Source of the DNA: Verrucomicrobiota bacterium
Lineage (GTDB): Bacteria > Verrucomicrobiota > Verrucomicrobiia > Opitutales > Opitutaceae
Length of the DNA stretch: 64,000 nucleotides
Reading direction: 5' to 3'
Assembly: GCA_028293545.1 (NCBI GenBank)
Contig: JAQGOP010000053.1
Location: forward strand, 124,001 to 188,000
The stretch's first letter is position 1. Every line of letters begins with the position of its first letter. The translations under genes were made by a program, and so were the position numbers. The notes under the pieces were generated by a model. The model was given only the letters and a program-made list of their open reading frames with translations. It was not told where the DNA came from and ran no database searches. Positions 26,073 through 35,565 of this stretch are shown piece by piece.

Positions 26073-27089
26073 TCAGGCGCGGTGGGTGGACTCCGCCCGC
26101 GTGACTGCGAACCGCAGGGGCTCGCCGTGCCGCCAGCGTTGGAATTCGTCGATCATGCAGCGGCTCAGCCGGCGGCATTCGTATCCCTGGGTCGCGGCGA
26201 TATGCGGCGTGAGGATCACGTTCGCCAGATCGTAGAGCGGGGAGCCGGGCGGGGGCGGCTCGGGCGCAGTGACATCAAGGACGGCCGTCAGGTCTCCGCG
26301 CCGGGCGAGGACGTTGACCAACTCGGCCTCGCGAACGACGGCGCCGCGCGCGGTGTTGATGAAGGTCGCGTTCTCCTTCATGGCCGCGAGGTGCGCGCCG
26401 GTGATGAGGCCCTCGGTTTCTTGCAACGAGGGCGCATGCACCGAGACCACGTCGCTGCGGGAAAAAAGCGCCTCGAGGGTGACGAGGGAAATTCCGCGGC
26501 CCGCCGCCGCGCCTTCGCTCACGAACGGATCGTAGGCCAGGAGGGTGAGCTCGAAACTGCGCAGACGCTCCGCAACCTGGCTTCCCACCATGCCGAGCGA
26601 AACCAGGCCGACGACCGGAGGCGCGTGTAGCGCCAGCGCGCGCCGCACGGGAAAAGCGCCCGTGCGCTGCGCGCCCCTTTCATAATACCAACCGTGCCGC
26701 AGGCTGAAGAGAATGGTCGCAAGCGTATAATCGACCACCGCGACGGCGTTCGCCCCGGCGGCGGTCGTAACAACGATTCCGCGCACCCAGAACGCTTCGG
26801 TCGTGAAATAGCGGATCGAGCCACCGGCATGGAAGATGGCGCGCAGGCGCGGAGCAGCCGTGAGCAGCGCCTCGTCCATCACGGGCGAACCCCAGCCGGT
26901 GAAAAGCACCTCCACGTCGCGCAGCAACGGCAAGTTGGCCCGGAGCGACGCCGATGTTTGCGGCGCCCCGACGAAATCCACGTGGGCGCCCAGTTCTTCG
27001 AGCTCAGCGGGACCGTAAACCGGCAGCAGCCACTCGGCGGAGATCACAACGAGTCCCTTCCAGCGCCGCGACGCGGGAAAGGCGCTCAT
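26073..27089 (-). CDS. D-isomer-specific 2-hydroxyacid dehydrogenase
   Basis: A 338-residue dehydrogenase. The NAD-binding motif GLVSLGMVGSQVA lies at about residues 162-174. The catalytic arginine is in INTARGAVV, the glutamate in LDVTAPEPPPPGSPL and the histidine in LTPHIAATQG, the standard triad of the family, which reduces 2-keto acids to D-2-hydroxy acids. The substrate within a sugar locus could be an aldonate-derived 2-keto acid or glyoxylate, but nothing in the sequence decides. Its ATG overlaps the beta-helix protein stop (ATGA), so it belongs to the operon that starts at the isomerase gene. Confidence 0.85.
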   Translation of the reverse strand: MSAFPASRRWKGLVVISAEWLLPVYGPAELEELGAHVDFVGAPQTSASLRANLPLLRDVEVLFTGWGSPVMDEALLTAAPRLRAIFHAGGSIRYFTTEAFWVRGIVVTTAAGANAVAVVDYTLATILFSLRHGWYYERGAQRTGAFPVRRALALHAPPVVGLVSLGMVGSQVAERLRSFELTLLAYDPFVSEGAAAGRGISLVTLEALFSRSDVVSVHAPSLQETEGLITGAHLAAMKENATFINTARGAVVREAELVNVLARRGDLTAVLDVTAPEPPPPGSPLYDLANVILTPHIAATQGYECRRLSRCMIDEFQRWRHGEPLRFAVTRAESTHRA

Positions 27090-28297
27090 GGGGACAAAGG
27101 GCCGAAGCCCAGCGCCCGGTACGGATCTCCCTCCCGGAGCCGGAAGTCATCATGCGCCTCGTCGACAAAGCCGGGGCGAGCGACGGCGGCCTCGCGATTG
27201 TCCTCCGGCTGAACGAATGCCGAGAGGTCGATGATCGGTTGAAACTTGAGGAAGCGGCGCGCGCCCTCCCAAGTGTTGTGCGCGGGCCGCAGCACGGATT
27301 TTTCGCCGGTAAAGAGGATGACCGGCTGCGTCGCGACGAGGTCCCGGAAGAAATTTCGCTCGAGGACGAAGGAGGTGTTGGCCGCGAGCGGCGTGTTGCT
27401 GTCGCCGAGAAAGAAGGCCGGGCCCGCTGCGGAGGACGAAAAGAAATTGTCGGTGAACACCTTTGCGCCGCCGCCGAACGCGATCACCAGGTTGGTGTAG
27501 GCGCCGATGACCAGGTTGTGGTCAAAGGTGACTGACGTCGCCGCGCTCAGCTGAATATTATTGTCCTGCCAGAGGTCCTCCCGCAGCCCCGCCCGGTAAA
27601 ACACATTGTGATGAACCTTGGCGTCGATCGCGTTGGCGATCTGGCAGGATTCATAGCCGGTCCGGGCGACGACATTGTTCCAGATCTCGAGCCCGCGGAA
27701 AATCTGGCCGGGTGTGCGGGTCTCGCCGATATAGAGGCCCTCGCCTCCGGTATCGTGGACGTAATTATCGTGAATCCTGACCCGATCCATGAAGGTCCCG
27801 ACGGCGCCGTCGGTCTTGATCGCCATGCCCGCGAATCCGGCGTGGCTGATTTCAAGGTGGTCGATTTCGCAATCGGAACTCAGGCCGCCGATCATGAGGG
27901 CCGAGCCATCCCGATTGGTCCCAGCCAGGCGGATGCCGCGGTGCGGTATGGAATCGCCGGAGCCAGTCAGCCGAAAAAAACGGGATGTGCCGATCCAGAT
28001 GTCGTAATAGTGGTCGTCGTTGCGGATCACGACCTCGCCGCCGGAATTCGTGATGGTGACGCAGGCCTGCGGTTGACCCACCACGTGCTCGATGCGGAGG
28101 AACCGACGGGGACCCCCCTCTAGCAGCAGGGTATCGCCGGCCTGCACGCCGAGCGCCAAGCCGTCGATGATCGTTTGGCGCAGGGGAATGCGAAACGATT
28201 TGGCGGAGGCGACGGTTGGAACGCATCCGACCAGGGCGAGCGCCCACGCCAGCCGGCATCCCCTCCGCGCGCCGGAAACGTTTCGGTGCAGGCTCAT
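27086..28297 (-). CDS. secreted right-handed beta-helix protein (polysaccharide-lyase-like)
   Basis: A 403-residue protein. The ATG at 28297 gives a signal peptide (CRLAWALALVGCVPTVASA). The body is a parallel beta-helix: repeated short strands such as CEIDHLEISHAGFAGMAIK, RVRIHDNYVHDTGGEGLYIG, LEIWNNVVARTGYESCQI and KVHHNVFYRAG. The opening phrase ITITN and the GGEG turn are shared with the protein at 58825, so the two are paralogues. Such folds occur in pectate lyases, rhamnogalacturonan-degrading enzymes and mannuronan epimerases, but no diagnostic catalytic triad was recognised. Its position between an isomerase and a 2-hydroxyacid dehydrogenase suggests a role in breaking down the target polysaccharide. 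Confidence 0.7.
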   Translation of the reverse strand: MSLHRNVSGARRGCRLAWALALVGCVPTVASAKSFRIPLRQTIIDGLALGVQAGDTLLLEGGPRRFLRIEHVVGQPQACVTITNSGGEVVIRNDDHYYDIWIGTSRFFRLTGSGDSIPHRGIRLAGTNRDGSALMIGGLSSDCEIDHLEISHAGFAGMAIKTDGAVGTFMDRVRIHDNYVHDTGGEGLYIGETRTPGQIFRGLEIWNNVVARTGYESCQIANAIDAKVHHNVFYRAGLREDLWQDNNIQLSAATSVTFDHNLVIGAYTNLVIAFGGGAKVFTDNFFSSSAAGPAFFLGDSNTPLAANTSFVLERNFFRDLVATQPVILFTGEKSVLRPAHNTWEGARRFLKFQPIIDLSAFVQPEDNREAAVARPGFVDEAHDDFRLREGDPYRALGFGPLSP

Positions 28298-28335
28298 CGG
28301 TAGAAGAAAATCGAAGGCGAAAACGGAAACGAACG

Positions 28336-29823
28336 TTAACAAATCCGGATGACCTCAAGCTCGAGGAGGTCCCCAAGTTTCTGGAGGCGGGCGGAGAGAT
28401 GACCCGTGCCGACCGCGCAGTGGTGCGCAGGTCCCTGGGCATTCCACGCCTCCACGAAGGCGCGTGCTCCCAAAGAAAAACGATAGCGGCTGTTGGTGTT
28501 GCCGATTTCCAAGACCGGCCCGGGCACCGACTCGGCCTCGGCGCAGAGGAGTGCGAGTTTTCCCCCGGCGGTTTCGATGACGGACAGGAGCGTCACCGGA
28601 CCGTGGCGGACAGTCATCTCGATGGACAGGCCTTGGCCGACTTTTCCATGGTACACCTGCAGGGGACGGATCTTGCCCTTGCCCTCGGCGATCCGAAGGT
28701 GGCCGGGACCGTCGTGGCCCATCAGCACGACGTCGTCGGTGAAATCCATCGCGTAGTATTCGGTGAACGAGCCGCCGGCGCCGAAGAGATCGAGGATCTT
28801 CATCGCCTGCGCGTTCTTGACCTCATACTCGCCGGCGACGGGAACGCCGCGGCTGGTGAGGTATGACATCCCGACGATGATGGAGGCCATCGTCGTTTCA
28901 TTTTCGAGCACGCCCGTGCCCTTGTAATAGTAGGCCATCGAGCCGAGACGGTATTTCGCGACGAGGTGGTCGAGGGCGACCGACGTGCGCGCCGCTTCCG
29001 CGAGTGCCTCCGGTGCGCACTCGGCTTGGACGTCGAAAAATTCGCGGAAATCCCCGACGCGCTCCGTGACGGCCCCGGGCGGCACGTCACGGCGCAGCGC
29101 TGACAGCTCGTCGACCTCCAGAATTTCCACGTGGGTGCCGAAGGTGATGCATTGCAGGGTGACGTCGGAGTAAATGTCGAGCATGCCATTGTAGTAATGC
29201 CCCATCAGTCCCAGGCGGTTGGAGTGGAGGGCGGCCGCCACGCGCGCGGCCTCCACCCAGTCGTCGACCTGGCGCCAAGCCGCCGGATCGTCGTCGATGA
29301 TTCCGGTCACTTGGTGGAAGCGGATGCCGGCCCGCTTGAGGACATTGGCAATTTCCGGCACCGGGCATGCGGCGCAGTGTGCGAGCCATTCCCCGGTCAT
29401 GCGCGTCCGGTCACCCCAGCGGTTGAAGGATGCGTAGTCGATGGCGGCGGCGGGCGAGAGGTTGAGGACAACGACCGGCACCTTGGCGCGGAGCACGACC
29501 GGCAGTACTGTCGCCGAGACGGCATAGGTGGTGACGTGCAGGAAAATCAGGTCGACATCCTGTCGCCGGAATTCCCGCCCGGCGGCGAAGGCGCGTTCCG
29601 GCGTGTCGACCAAGCCCAGGTTGACAACCTCCACGCCAGGGCGCTCGAGTTTCTGCGCCACTCGGTCGACGTAGCCCGTCAGCCTCTGCTCGAGACCTTC
29701 GAACTGCGGCCAGTACGCGGCGAGCCCGATGCCGAAAAGTCCCACGCGCAACGGCGGAGATACCGATCCCGGACCGGCGGCCCGCGGAGAAGTCGACGTG
29801 GCGGAAATCATCGTGGAAACCAT
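28336..29823 (-). CDS. L-arabinose isomerase / L-fucose isomerase superfamily protein
   Basis: About 495 residues from the ATG at 29823 (MVSTMISATSTSP; MIS at 29811 also possible). The core begins RVGLFGIGLAAYWPQFEGL and shows the isomerase pattern LIFLHVTTYAVSATVLPVV, GLMGHYYNGMLDIYSD, then the metal-site region with ENETTMASIIVGMSYLTSRGVPVAGEYEVK and LMGHDGPGHL. The conserved glutamates and histidine of arabinose isomerase appear present, so it should interconvert an aldose and a ketose, perhaps L-arabinose/L-ribulose, though many Verrucomicrobial relatives have unknown substrates. It heads an operon with the beta-helix protein and the dehydrogenase; operator site 3 is 33 bases upstream. 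Confidence 0.75.
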   Translation of the reverse strand: MVSTMISATSTSPRAAGPGSVSPPLRVGLFGIGLAAYWPQFEGLEQRLTGYVDRVAQKLERPGVEVVNLGLVDTPERAFAAGREFRRQDVDLIFLHVTTYAVSATVLPVVLRAKVPVVVLNLSPAAAIDYASFNRWGDRTRMTGEWLAHCAACPVPEIANVLKRAGIRFHQVTGIIDDDPAAWRQVDDWVEAARVAAALHSNRLGLMGHYYNGMLDIYSDVTLQCITFGTHVEILEVDELSALRRDVPPGAVTERVGDFREFFDVQAECAPEALAEAARTSVALDHLVAKYRLGSMAYYYKGTGVLENETTMASIIVGMSYLTSRGVPVAGEYEVKNAQAMKILDLFGAGGSFTEYYAMDFTDDVVLMGHDGPGHLRIAEGKGKIRPLQVYHGKVGQGLSIEMTVRHGPVTLLSVIETAGGKLALLCAEAESVPGPVLEIGNTNSRYRFSLGARAFVEAWNAQGPAHHCAVGTGHLSARLQKLGDLLELEVIRIC

Positions 29824-29855
29824 GCCGGCGCCGGCGTCGGCGGAAACCCCGCGGA

Positions 29856-29871
29856 ACTCAACCGCTTGAGT
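29856..29871. promoter_or_regulatory. LacI-type operator, site 3 (divergent promoter)
   Basis: ACTCAACCGCTTGAGT, the most symmetric of the six sites. It sits in the 112-base gap between the divergent isomerase (start 29823, minus) and GH116 (start 29936, plus) genes and can control both. Confidence 0.85.
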
Positions 29872-29935
29872 CAGGGGGAGGCGTGCTCGCCGCGCCTTGG
29901 GGTTTGATCGATGCCATGCTGCCGCCCTTGCCCGC

Positions 29936-32491
29936 ATGAAAAAAAATCCTCCATGGCCGGTTCTCTCCACCTACGCGGGCGGTCGACTTGACCGCGTCGC
30001 CCTGCCGATCGGCGGAATCGGGACTGGGACGGTTTCGCTCGGAGGAAATGGCGCCCTCCGGGATTGGGAAATCATGAACCGACCCGCGAAGGGTTTTGTC
30101 CCTTGGGCCCAAGGCGTCTGGCCGGGGTTCGTGCTGTACACGCGGGCGGCGCGCGGCCCGGCGATCGTGAATGCGCTGGAAGGGCCTTATCCCGCCGCGG
30201 CCTGCGAGGGAGCGCAGGGCGCCACGGCCCCGAATCACGGGATGCCGCGTTTCCGCGACTGCCGCTTCGCGGTGGCGTACCCCTTGGGCCAGGTCGAACT
30301 GCGAGATCCCGCAGTGCCGCTGCGCGTCACGCTGCAGGCGTTCAATCCCCTGATTCCGGGCGACGCCGACGACAGCGGCCTGCCCGTGGCTGTCTTCCGC
30401 GTCCGTTTGCACAACGCGACTGCCCGCGTCGTGCGGGCGTCAGTCTGCGCAAACCTGCCCAACTTCATCGGCATGGATGGTTATGACGTGCGTCGGAACG
30501 AGTGGAACGGGCGGATGGAACCGGTGGGAGCGAAGGGGAACCGAAATGTGTTCCGCGCGACCGAGGCGCTCCAGGGCTTGCGGATGTTTTCGGACGGCGT
30601 GGCGCGGACGTCGGAGGCGTGGGGCACGATGGCGCTCGCGACGACGGCGCGGGCGGGCGTGACCCATCGCACGAGCTGGGCGCAGCGCAGCTGGGGCAAT
30701 TCGCTGCTCGAATTCTGGGACGACCTGTCGGCGGACGGGGCGCTGGAGCCGCAGGGCGGCGCCGCCGACCAGCCGGTCGGATCCCTTTGTGCCGCCTGCT
30801 CCATTCCGCCGGGAGGCACGCGGGACCTGACCTTCATCCTCGCGTGGCATTTTCCAAACCGGCGGGCGTGGGGAGAAAGCCGATACAAGGGCCGCCGGCC
30901 GATCGTCGGCAACCATTACGCCACCCGGTTCAGGGACGCGTGGTCGGTCGCGGCCCACGTCGCCGCGCGCCTCGGGGAATTGGAGCGCAAGACGGTAAGC
31001 TTCGTGCGCGCGTTCGTGGAGAGCGACTTGCCGGCCGTGGCGAAGGAGGCGGCGCTTGCCAGCGTGAGCACGCTGCGGACGCAGACCTGTTTCCGGCTGC
31101 CCGATGGCCGGCTGTACGGCTGGGAAGGGTGTCACGATCAGCAAGGCAGCTGCTGGGGCAACTGCACGCATGTCTGGAACTACGAGCATGCGACGCCGCT
31201 TCTCTTCGGCGCCCTGGCGCGCTCGATGCGCGAGCTGGAGTTCGGGCATGCCACGCAGCGCGACGGCTTCATGCCATTCCGGATCAACCTTCCCTTGTCG
31301 GCGACGCCCTACGGCACCGCCGCCGCGGACGGGCAGATGGGATGCCTCGTCAAATTGTACCGGGACTGGCAGCTCAGCGGGGACGCCGCGTTTCTGCGCC
31401 GGCTGTGGCCGCACGCGCGAAAGGCGCTGGAATTCTGCTGGATCCCGGGCGGGTGGGATGCGGATCAGGACGGGGTCATGGAGGGTTGCCAGCACAACAC
31501 GATGGACGTCGAATATTTCGGGCCCAATCCGCAGATGGCGTCTTGGTACCTCGGGGCGCTGCGCGCCGCGGAGGAAATGGCCCGCGCGGTGGGGGACGAG
31601 GAATTCGCGGGGCGTTGTCGCGCGTTGTTTCAGCGCGGGCAGCGCTGGGTGGACCGTCATCTTTTCAACGGCGACTATTACGTGCAGCAGATCCGGGCGC
31701 CGGGTGCGTCGGCGTACCTCGACGTGCGGCTCGTCAGCGGCATGGGGACAAAGGATCTCGTTCATCCCACGCTGCAGATCGGGCGCGGTTGCCTCGTCGA
31801 CCAGCTCGCGGGTCAGCCCAACGCCTACCTCGCGGGCCTCGGGCCGCTCCTCGATCGCCGCCACATGCGCACCGCCTTGGGCGCGGTGGTCAAGTTCAAC
31901 CGCCGGACCGCAGCCGGGCATTTCAACCAGCTGCGCAGCTTTGTCGGCGGGAACGAGCGCGGGCTCATCATGTGCTCGTACCCGCGGGGCAGGCGGCCCG
32001 CCGAGCCGTTCCCGTACAGCAACGAGACCATGACCGGCTTCGAGTACTGCGTGGCCGTGAATCTTGTGTTGGAAGGAAAACGACAGGCGGCCCTGCAGGT
32101 GGTGCGGGCAGTCCGGTCGCGGTACGATGGGCGCCGCCGCAATCCCTTCGACGAGGCGGAGTGCGGCCATCATTACGCGCGGGCGATGGCCGCGTGGGGG
32201 CTCGTGCCGGCGCTGACGGGGTTTCATTATTCGGGCGTCACGCAAGCGATGACGTTCGCGCGGCCGCGGAAAGCGGTGCGGTGGTTCTGGTCAAACGGCG
32301 AGGCGTGGGGAACGGTGCGGATCCGGCCGGTGGGAACTCGCGGCGCGAGTGTGACCTTGCGCTGCCTGCACGGTTCGGTGCGGATGCGCACGCTCGCGAT
32401 CCGCGGGGTCGGGGCGCAGGAATGGAGGGCGGTGCGCACCCTGCGCGCCGGGGAAAATTGGACGGGGTCGATCCCGTCCGGGCGCACCTGA
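29936..32491 (+). CDS. GH116-family glycosidase (DUF608 / bile-acid beta-glucosidase-like)
   Basis: An 851-residue enzyme. The ATG at 29936 (MKKNPPWPVLSTY) is preferred to an upstream frame start. The N-terminal beta domain carries the typical ALPIGGIGTGTVSLGG and LRDWEIMNRP; the C-terminal (alpha/alpha)6 barrel shows GNCTHVWNYEHATP, PLSATPYGTAAADGQMG, and EGCQHNTMDVEYFGPNPQMASWYL, the last holding the likely acid/base aspartate. GH116 members are beta-glucosidases, beta-xylosidases or beta-N-acetylglucosaminidases. No export signal is visible. The gene faces away from the isomerase operon and shares its operator, linking it firmly to the locus. Confidence 0.85.
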   Translation: MKKNPPWPVLSTYAGGRLDRVALPIGGIGTGTVSLGGNGALRDWEIMNRPAKGFVPWAQGVWPGFVLYTRAARGPAIVNALEGPYPAAACEGAQGATAPNHGMPRFRDCRFAVAYPLGQVELRDPAVPLRVTLQAFNPLIPGDADDSGLPVAVFRVRLHNATARVVRASVCANLPNFIGMDGYDVRRNEWNGRMEPVGAKGNRNVFRATEALQGLRMFSDGVARTSEAWGTMALATTARAGVTHRTSWAQRSWGNSLLEFWDDLSADGALEPQGGAADQPVGSLCAACSIPPGGTRDLTFILAWHFPNRRAWGESRYKGRRPIVGNHYATRFRDAWSVAAHVAARLGELERKTVSFVRAFVESDLPAVAKEAALASVSTLRTQTCFRLPDGRLYGWEGCHDQQGSCWGNCTHVWNYEHATPLLFGALARSMRELEFGHATQRDGFMPFRINLPLSATPYGTAAADGQMGCLVKLYRDWQLSGDAAFLRRLWPHARKALEFCWIPGGWDADQDGVMEGCQHNTMDVEYFGPNPQMASWYLGALRAAEEMARAVGDEEFAGRCRALFQRGQRWVDRHLFNGDYYVQQIRAPGASAYLDVRLVSGMGTKDLVHPTLQIGRGCLVDQLAGQPNAYLAGLGPLLDRRHMRTALGAVVKFNRRTAAGHFNQLRSFVGGNERGLIMCSYPRGRRPAEPFPYSNETMTGFEYCVAVNLVLEGKRQAALQVVRAVRSRYDGRRRNPFDEAECGHHYARAMAAWGLVPALTGFHYSGVTQAMTFARPRKAVRWFWSNGEAWGTVRIRPVGTRGASVTLRCLHGSVRMRTLAIRGVGAQEWRAVRTLRAGENWTGSIPSGRT

Positions 32492-32493
32492 GC

Positions 32494-32509
32494 ATTCAAT
32501 CGCTTGAGT
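32494..32509. promoter_or_regulatory. LacI-type operator, site 4
   Basis: ATTCAATCGCTTGAGT begins 2 bases after the GH116 stop and lies 159 bases before the TonB-dependent receptor start. The intervening bases hold no gene. It presumably controls the receptor. Confidence 0.75.
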
Positions 32510-32667
32510 GCGACGCACTGGCCGAGCGGCCTCCGGTTTCGTCAGAGGTGGTGCATCGCAAACGAAAACCGGCCGGCGCCTGCAGCCTCCCTCGCGGAGG
32601 TTTTGGGCCTTGCCGGGCGACGTTCGCGGTGACAACGCCAACAAACCTCAAACGTCCCTTGCTTCCC

Positions 32668-35448
32668 ATGAAAACCCCGGTGAATTTTCCCCGCAACACC
32701 CTGACTCTCTCGGTCTGCGCGTGGCTGTTCGCAGTCGTTCCGCTGTTCGCCCAATCCACGGCGCCGGCTTCCGTTCCCCGTACGGCCACTTCTCCTGACG
32801 CGGTCCCGGCGGCGGAACCCGAGCCGACGATACTGTCCCCCTTCCGCGTGAACGATACGAAGGACGTGGGGTACCGGGCCACAAACGCGACCTCCGGGAC
32901 GCGTTTGAACACTCCGATCAAGGACCTGCCAATGCCGATTGAAGTCATCACGCAGGAATTCATGCGCGACATCGGGGCCACCAATCTCCGCGACTCGCTT
33001 GCTTACAGCGCGGGCGTCGTCCTCGATTCGCAATCGGACTTCTCCAATCCGGACGCGATCAACCATCCCTCCGACAACACCCATGGCGCCACCGGTTCGC
33101 CGAGCCAGACCGTCATTAAGCTGCGGGGCTTCATCACCACCGAGGCGCTGCGCAACGGCTACCGCCGGGCAAATGCTTCCGACAGCATCAACATCGACCG
33201 CATTGAAGTGATCCGCGGGCCGTCCGCGCTTCTCTACGGTATTGGGAACTTCGGGGGCGTGGTGAACTACATCACCAAGCGCCCGACGACGAAGCAGTCC
33301 TATGCAGTCGGGCTGTTTGGCGGGACGTGGAACTGGTTCCGCACCCAGGCCGACATTTCCGGACCGATCGGCGACCGGGCGGGTTATCGACTGACGGGCG
33401 CGACGGAAAAAACCAAGGACTACACGGACTTTGCTGGTTATGATTACCGGTTCATTTCTCCGGTGTTCGAATTTCGGCCCACCAAGACGACCAATATTGT
33501 GGTCGACCTCGAACGCGCGGAAAACACGCAGAAAGGCATTGGTTTCCTCAGCATCCCGGCGACGGTCAAGGGTGTCACGAGCAGCCGCGGCTTCAACCCG
33601 GTGCTGCCGGATCCGAATCCACGGACTTACCGGTGGAGCGGGCCCGACACCTTTCGCCATGAAAACGATTCGAACCTGTCCGCGGAGGTGACGCAAAGTT
33701 TCACGCCCGACCTGACGCTGCTCGTCGGTGGCCAGCTCTCGGAAGTAAAAGCGGACACCCGCAACGTGCGGGCGACCATCAATCTTTCTGCCCCCACCTT
33801 TGTCGATCCCAAGCTGATCCAGAGTATCTCCTTCTTCCCGGCGGGCTTGAATCCCCGCCTGAACCGCAGCGGTTTCCTGAGCTCGCGTTGGACGGAGGAA
33901 TGGGAGGACACCGACACGAAGCAGTCCCGCGTGGAGCTGAACTACAAGTTCACGGTGGGGAACACCGAGCACAATCTTCTCCTCGGCCGGTCGGACCAGG
34001 TGCGGACCTACGGCGACATCGCCAACGGCCAGAGCCAGCCGCTGAGCGCGGCGAACGATAGTTTCCGCGCCTTCTCCGACACGAGCTATTTTCGGTTTGA
34101 TCCGGCGGTGCATCCGCTCACGACCCAGACAAACCAGCAGATCGAGAGCTGGGATAGCGGCGACTATTTCGTCTACCAGGGGAAATATTTCTCGAACAAG
34201 CTCCAGATCGTCGCGGGGCTGCGGTATGATCGCTCCGACACGCGGACGACGTTCAACGACCTCGTTACGGGCCAGGAAAAATCCGTGGTCAACAGCATCC
34301 TCGGCAAGCCCGCGACCAAGACGAGCCCGCAGGCCGGGGTGAGCTACGCGATCACGAAGGAGATTTCCGCCTACGCCCTCTATTCGACGGGCCTGTCCCC
34401 GAACTACGACAAGCTGGATGGAAACGGGTCGCCATTGAAACCGACGACCTCGCGCAGCAAGGAAGTCGGCGTCAAGATCGACCTCCTGGACGGCAAGATT
34501 TCCGGCACGATCAGCGCCTACCAGATCCAGCGCCGCGACACCTCTTATTATGTCTTCTGGGCGCCGAACAATACCTATCACGGTCAAGCGGGCCGTTACG
34601 ATAATACGAAACCGCTGACGTGGGAAATCGGCGGGGCCCGTCCCGGCGACTATTATCAGGTGTACGACGAGGCCAATCCCGCCGACTTGGCGATCATCCA
34701 ACAGCAGGTCGCCGGCCAGAACGCCCCGAATTTTATCAACGGGCAGAACGTGCAAACGGACGTGAGCCAAGGCTACGGCAACGGCAACAATCCCTCGCTG
34801 GACCAGGGCGCCTACACGCCGGTGGATGACGAATCGAAGGGATATGACCTGCAGATCATCCTGTCGCCCGTGCGGAACTGGCAGACGATCCTCACCTACG
34901 CGCACGTCAATCGCAAGCTGACCCAAGGCCCCGCCCTGGTGAAATACAAGTGGGGTTTTGATCCCTACGCCCTGTGGTATATCCAGGCCGAATCCCCGGT
35001 CGACAAATACGGCGGCGGAGGGATATCGCATTTTTCGAGCCCGCAGGACACCTCCACCTACGACCGCTCCTTCGGGAAGGGCTTGGCTGCGGACGATACG
35101 CCGCCGGATCAGTTCAACATCTTCACCCATTACGAATTCGCGACCGGGAACCTGCGTGGCCTGGGTGCCGGCGCCGGCTTTCAGTATGTGTCAACACGCG
35201 ACGGCTCGGGCGACGGGCTGACCGACAATGGCGGCTTTGTGAAATCGACCTACGGCAACACAGCCATCTTCGCGAACGAGCCGAGCAAGTACCTTGTCAA
35301 CGCCGTGGTCTCGTACCGCGCAATGTGGGACAAGCACGAGTGGCGGTTGAGCCTCAACGTCTACAACCTTTTGGATAACCAGAAAAAGTACGGGTTGAAC
35401 TACCAGGAACCGCGAAAAATCCGGTTCGGTGCCACCGTCGCATTCTGA
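32668..35448 (+). CDS. TonB-dependent outer-membrane receptor
   Basis: A 926-residue receptor. The ATG at 32668 gives a signal peptide (LTLSVCAWLFAVVPLFAQS). The plug follows: SPFRVNDTKDVGYRATN (TonB-box region), TSGTRLNTPIKDLPMPIEVIT, FMRDIGATNLRDSLAYSAGV, INIDRIEVIRGPSALLYG and GVVNYITKRP. The rest is beta-barrel (repeated aromatic strands, for example GLRYDRSD and LNVYNLLDN), ending in KIRFGATVAF with a terminal phenylalanine as expected for outer-membrane insertion. The plug type is the siderophore-receptor-like class that is expanded in Opitutaceae and often serves oligosaccharide uptake there. No SusD-like lipoprotein is adjacent. A terminator follows at 35483. Confidence 0.95.
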   Translation: MKTPVNFPRNTLTLSVCAWLFAVVPLFAQSTAPASVPRTATSPDAVPAAEPEPTILSPFRVNDTKDVGYRATNATSGTRLNTPIKDLPMPIEVITQEFMRDIGATNLRDSLAYSAGVVLDSQSDFSNPDAINHPSDNTHGATGSPSQTVIKLRGFITTEALRNGYRRANASDSINIDRIEVIRGPSALLYGIGNFGGVVNYITKRPTTKQSYAVGLFGGTWNWFRTQADISGPIGDRAGYRLTGATEKTKDYTDFAGYDYRFISPVFEFRPTKTTNIVVDLERAENTQKGIGFLSIPATVKGVTSSRGFNPVLPDPNPRTYRWSGPDTFRHENDSNLSAEVTQSFTPDLTLLVGGQLSEVKADTRNVRATINLSAPTFVDPKLIQSISFFPAGLNPRLNRSGFLSSRWTEEWEDTDTKQSRVELNYKFTVGNTEHNLLLGRSDQVRTYGDIANGQSQPLSAANDSFRAFSDTSYFRFDPAVHPLTTQTNQQIESWDSGDYFVYQGKYFSNKLQIVAGLRYDRSDTRTTFNDLVTGQEKSVVNSILGKPATKTSPQAGVSYAITKEISAYALYSTGLSPNYDKLDGNGSPLKPTTSRSKEVGVKIDLLDGKISGTISAYQIQRRDTSYYVFWAPNNTYHGQAGRYDNTKPLTWEIGGARPGDYYQVYDEANPADLAIIQQQVAGQNAPNFINGQNVQTDVSQGYGNGNNPSLDQGAYTPVDDESKGYDLQIILSPVRNWQTILTYAHVNRKLTQGPALVKYKWGFDPYALWYIQAESPVDKYGGGGISHFSSPQDTSTYDRSFGKGLAADDTPPDQFNIFTHYEFATGNLRGLGAGAGFQYVSTRDGSGDGLTDNGGFVKSTYGNTAIFANEPSKYLVNAVVSYRAMWDKHEWRLSLNVYNLLDNQKKYGLNYQEPRKIRFGATVAF

Positions 35449-35482
35449 AGCCACAACGCTTGGTCCGGTCAGGGTAGTAATG

Positions 35483-35514
35483 ACGCACAAGCCGGGGTGG
35501 CTTGTGCGTTTTAT
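35483..35514 (+). terminator. rho-independent terminator after the TonB-dependent receptor
   Basis: A perfect 11-bp stem ACGCACAAGCC / GGCTTGTGCGT with a GGGGT loop is followed directly by TTTTATT. It lies 34 bases after the receptor stop and separates the receptor from the GH2-MFS-GH28 unit. Confidence 0.95.
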
Positions 35515-35565
35515 TAATCTGCCATCCGCCCCACGAAGTTGCGGACTGCGTTGAACCAATTTGGA

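Noticed and set aside
30502-35448. A very long frame that runs through the GH116 gene in another register and continues into the TonB receptor
   Set aside because: The first two thirds are arginine- and alanine-rich shadow sequence of the GH116 gene; the real receptor begins at 32668 with a signal peptide. It is open only because of the high GC content.
35521-35565. A LacI operator before the GH2/MFS/GH28 unit
   Set aside because: No palindrome of the consensus type is present; only the receptor's terminator and AT-rich bases are seen.
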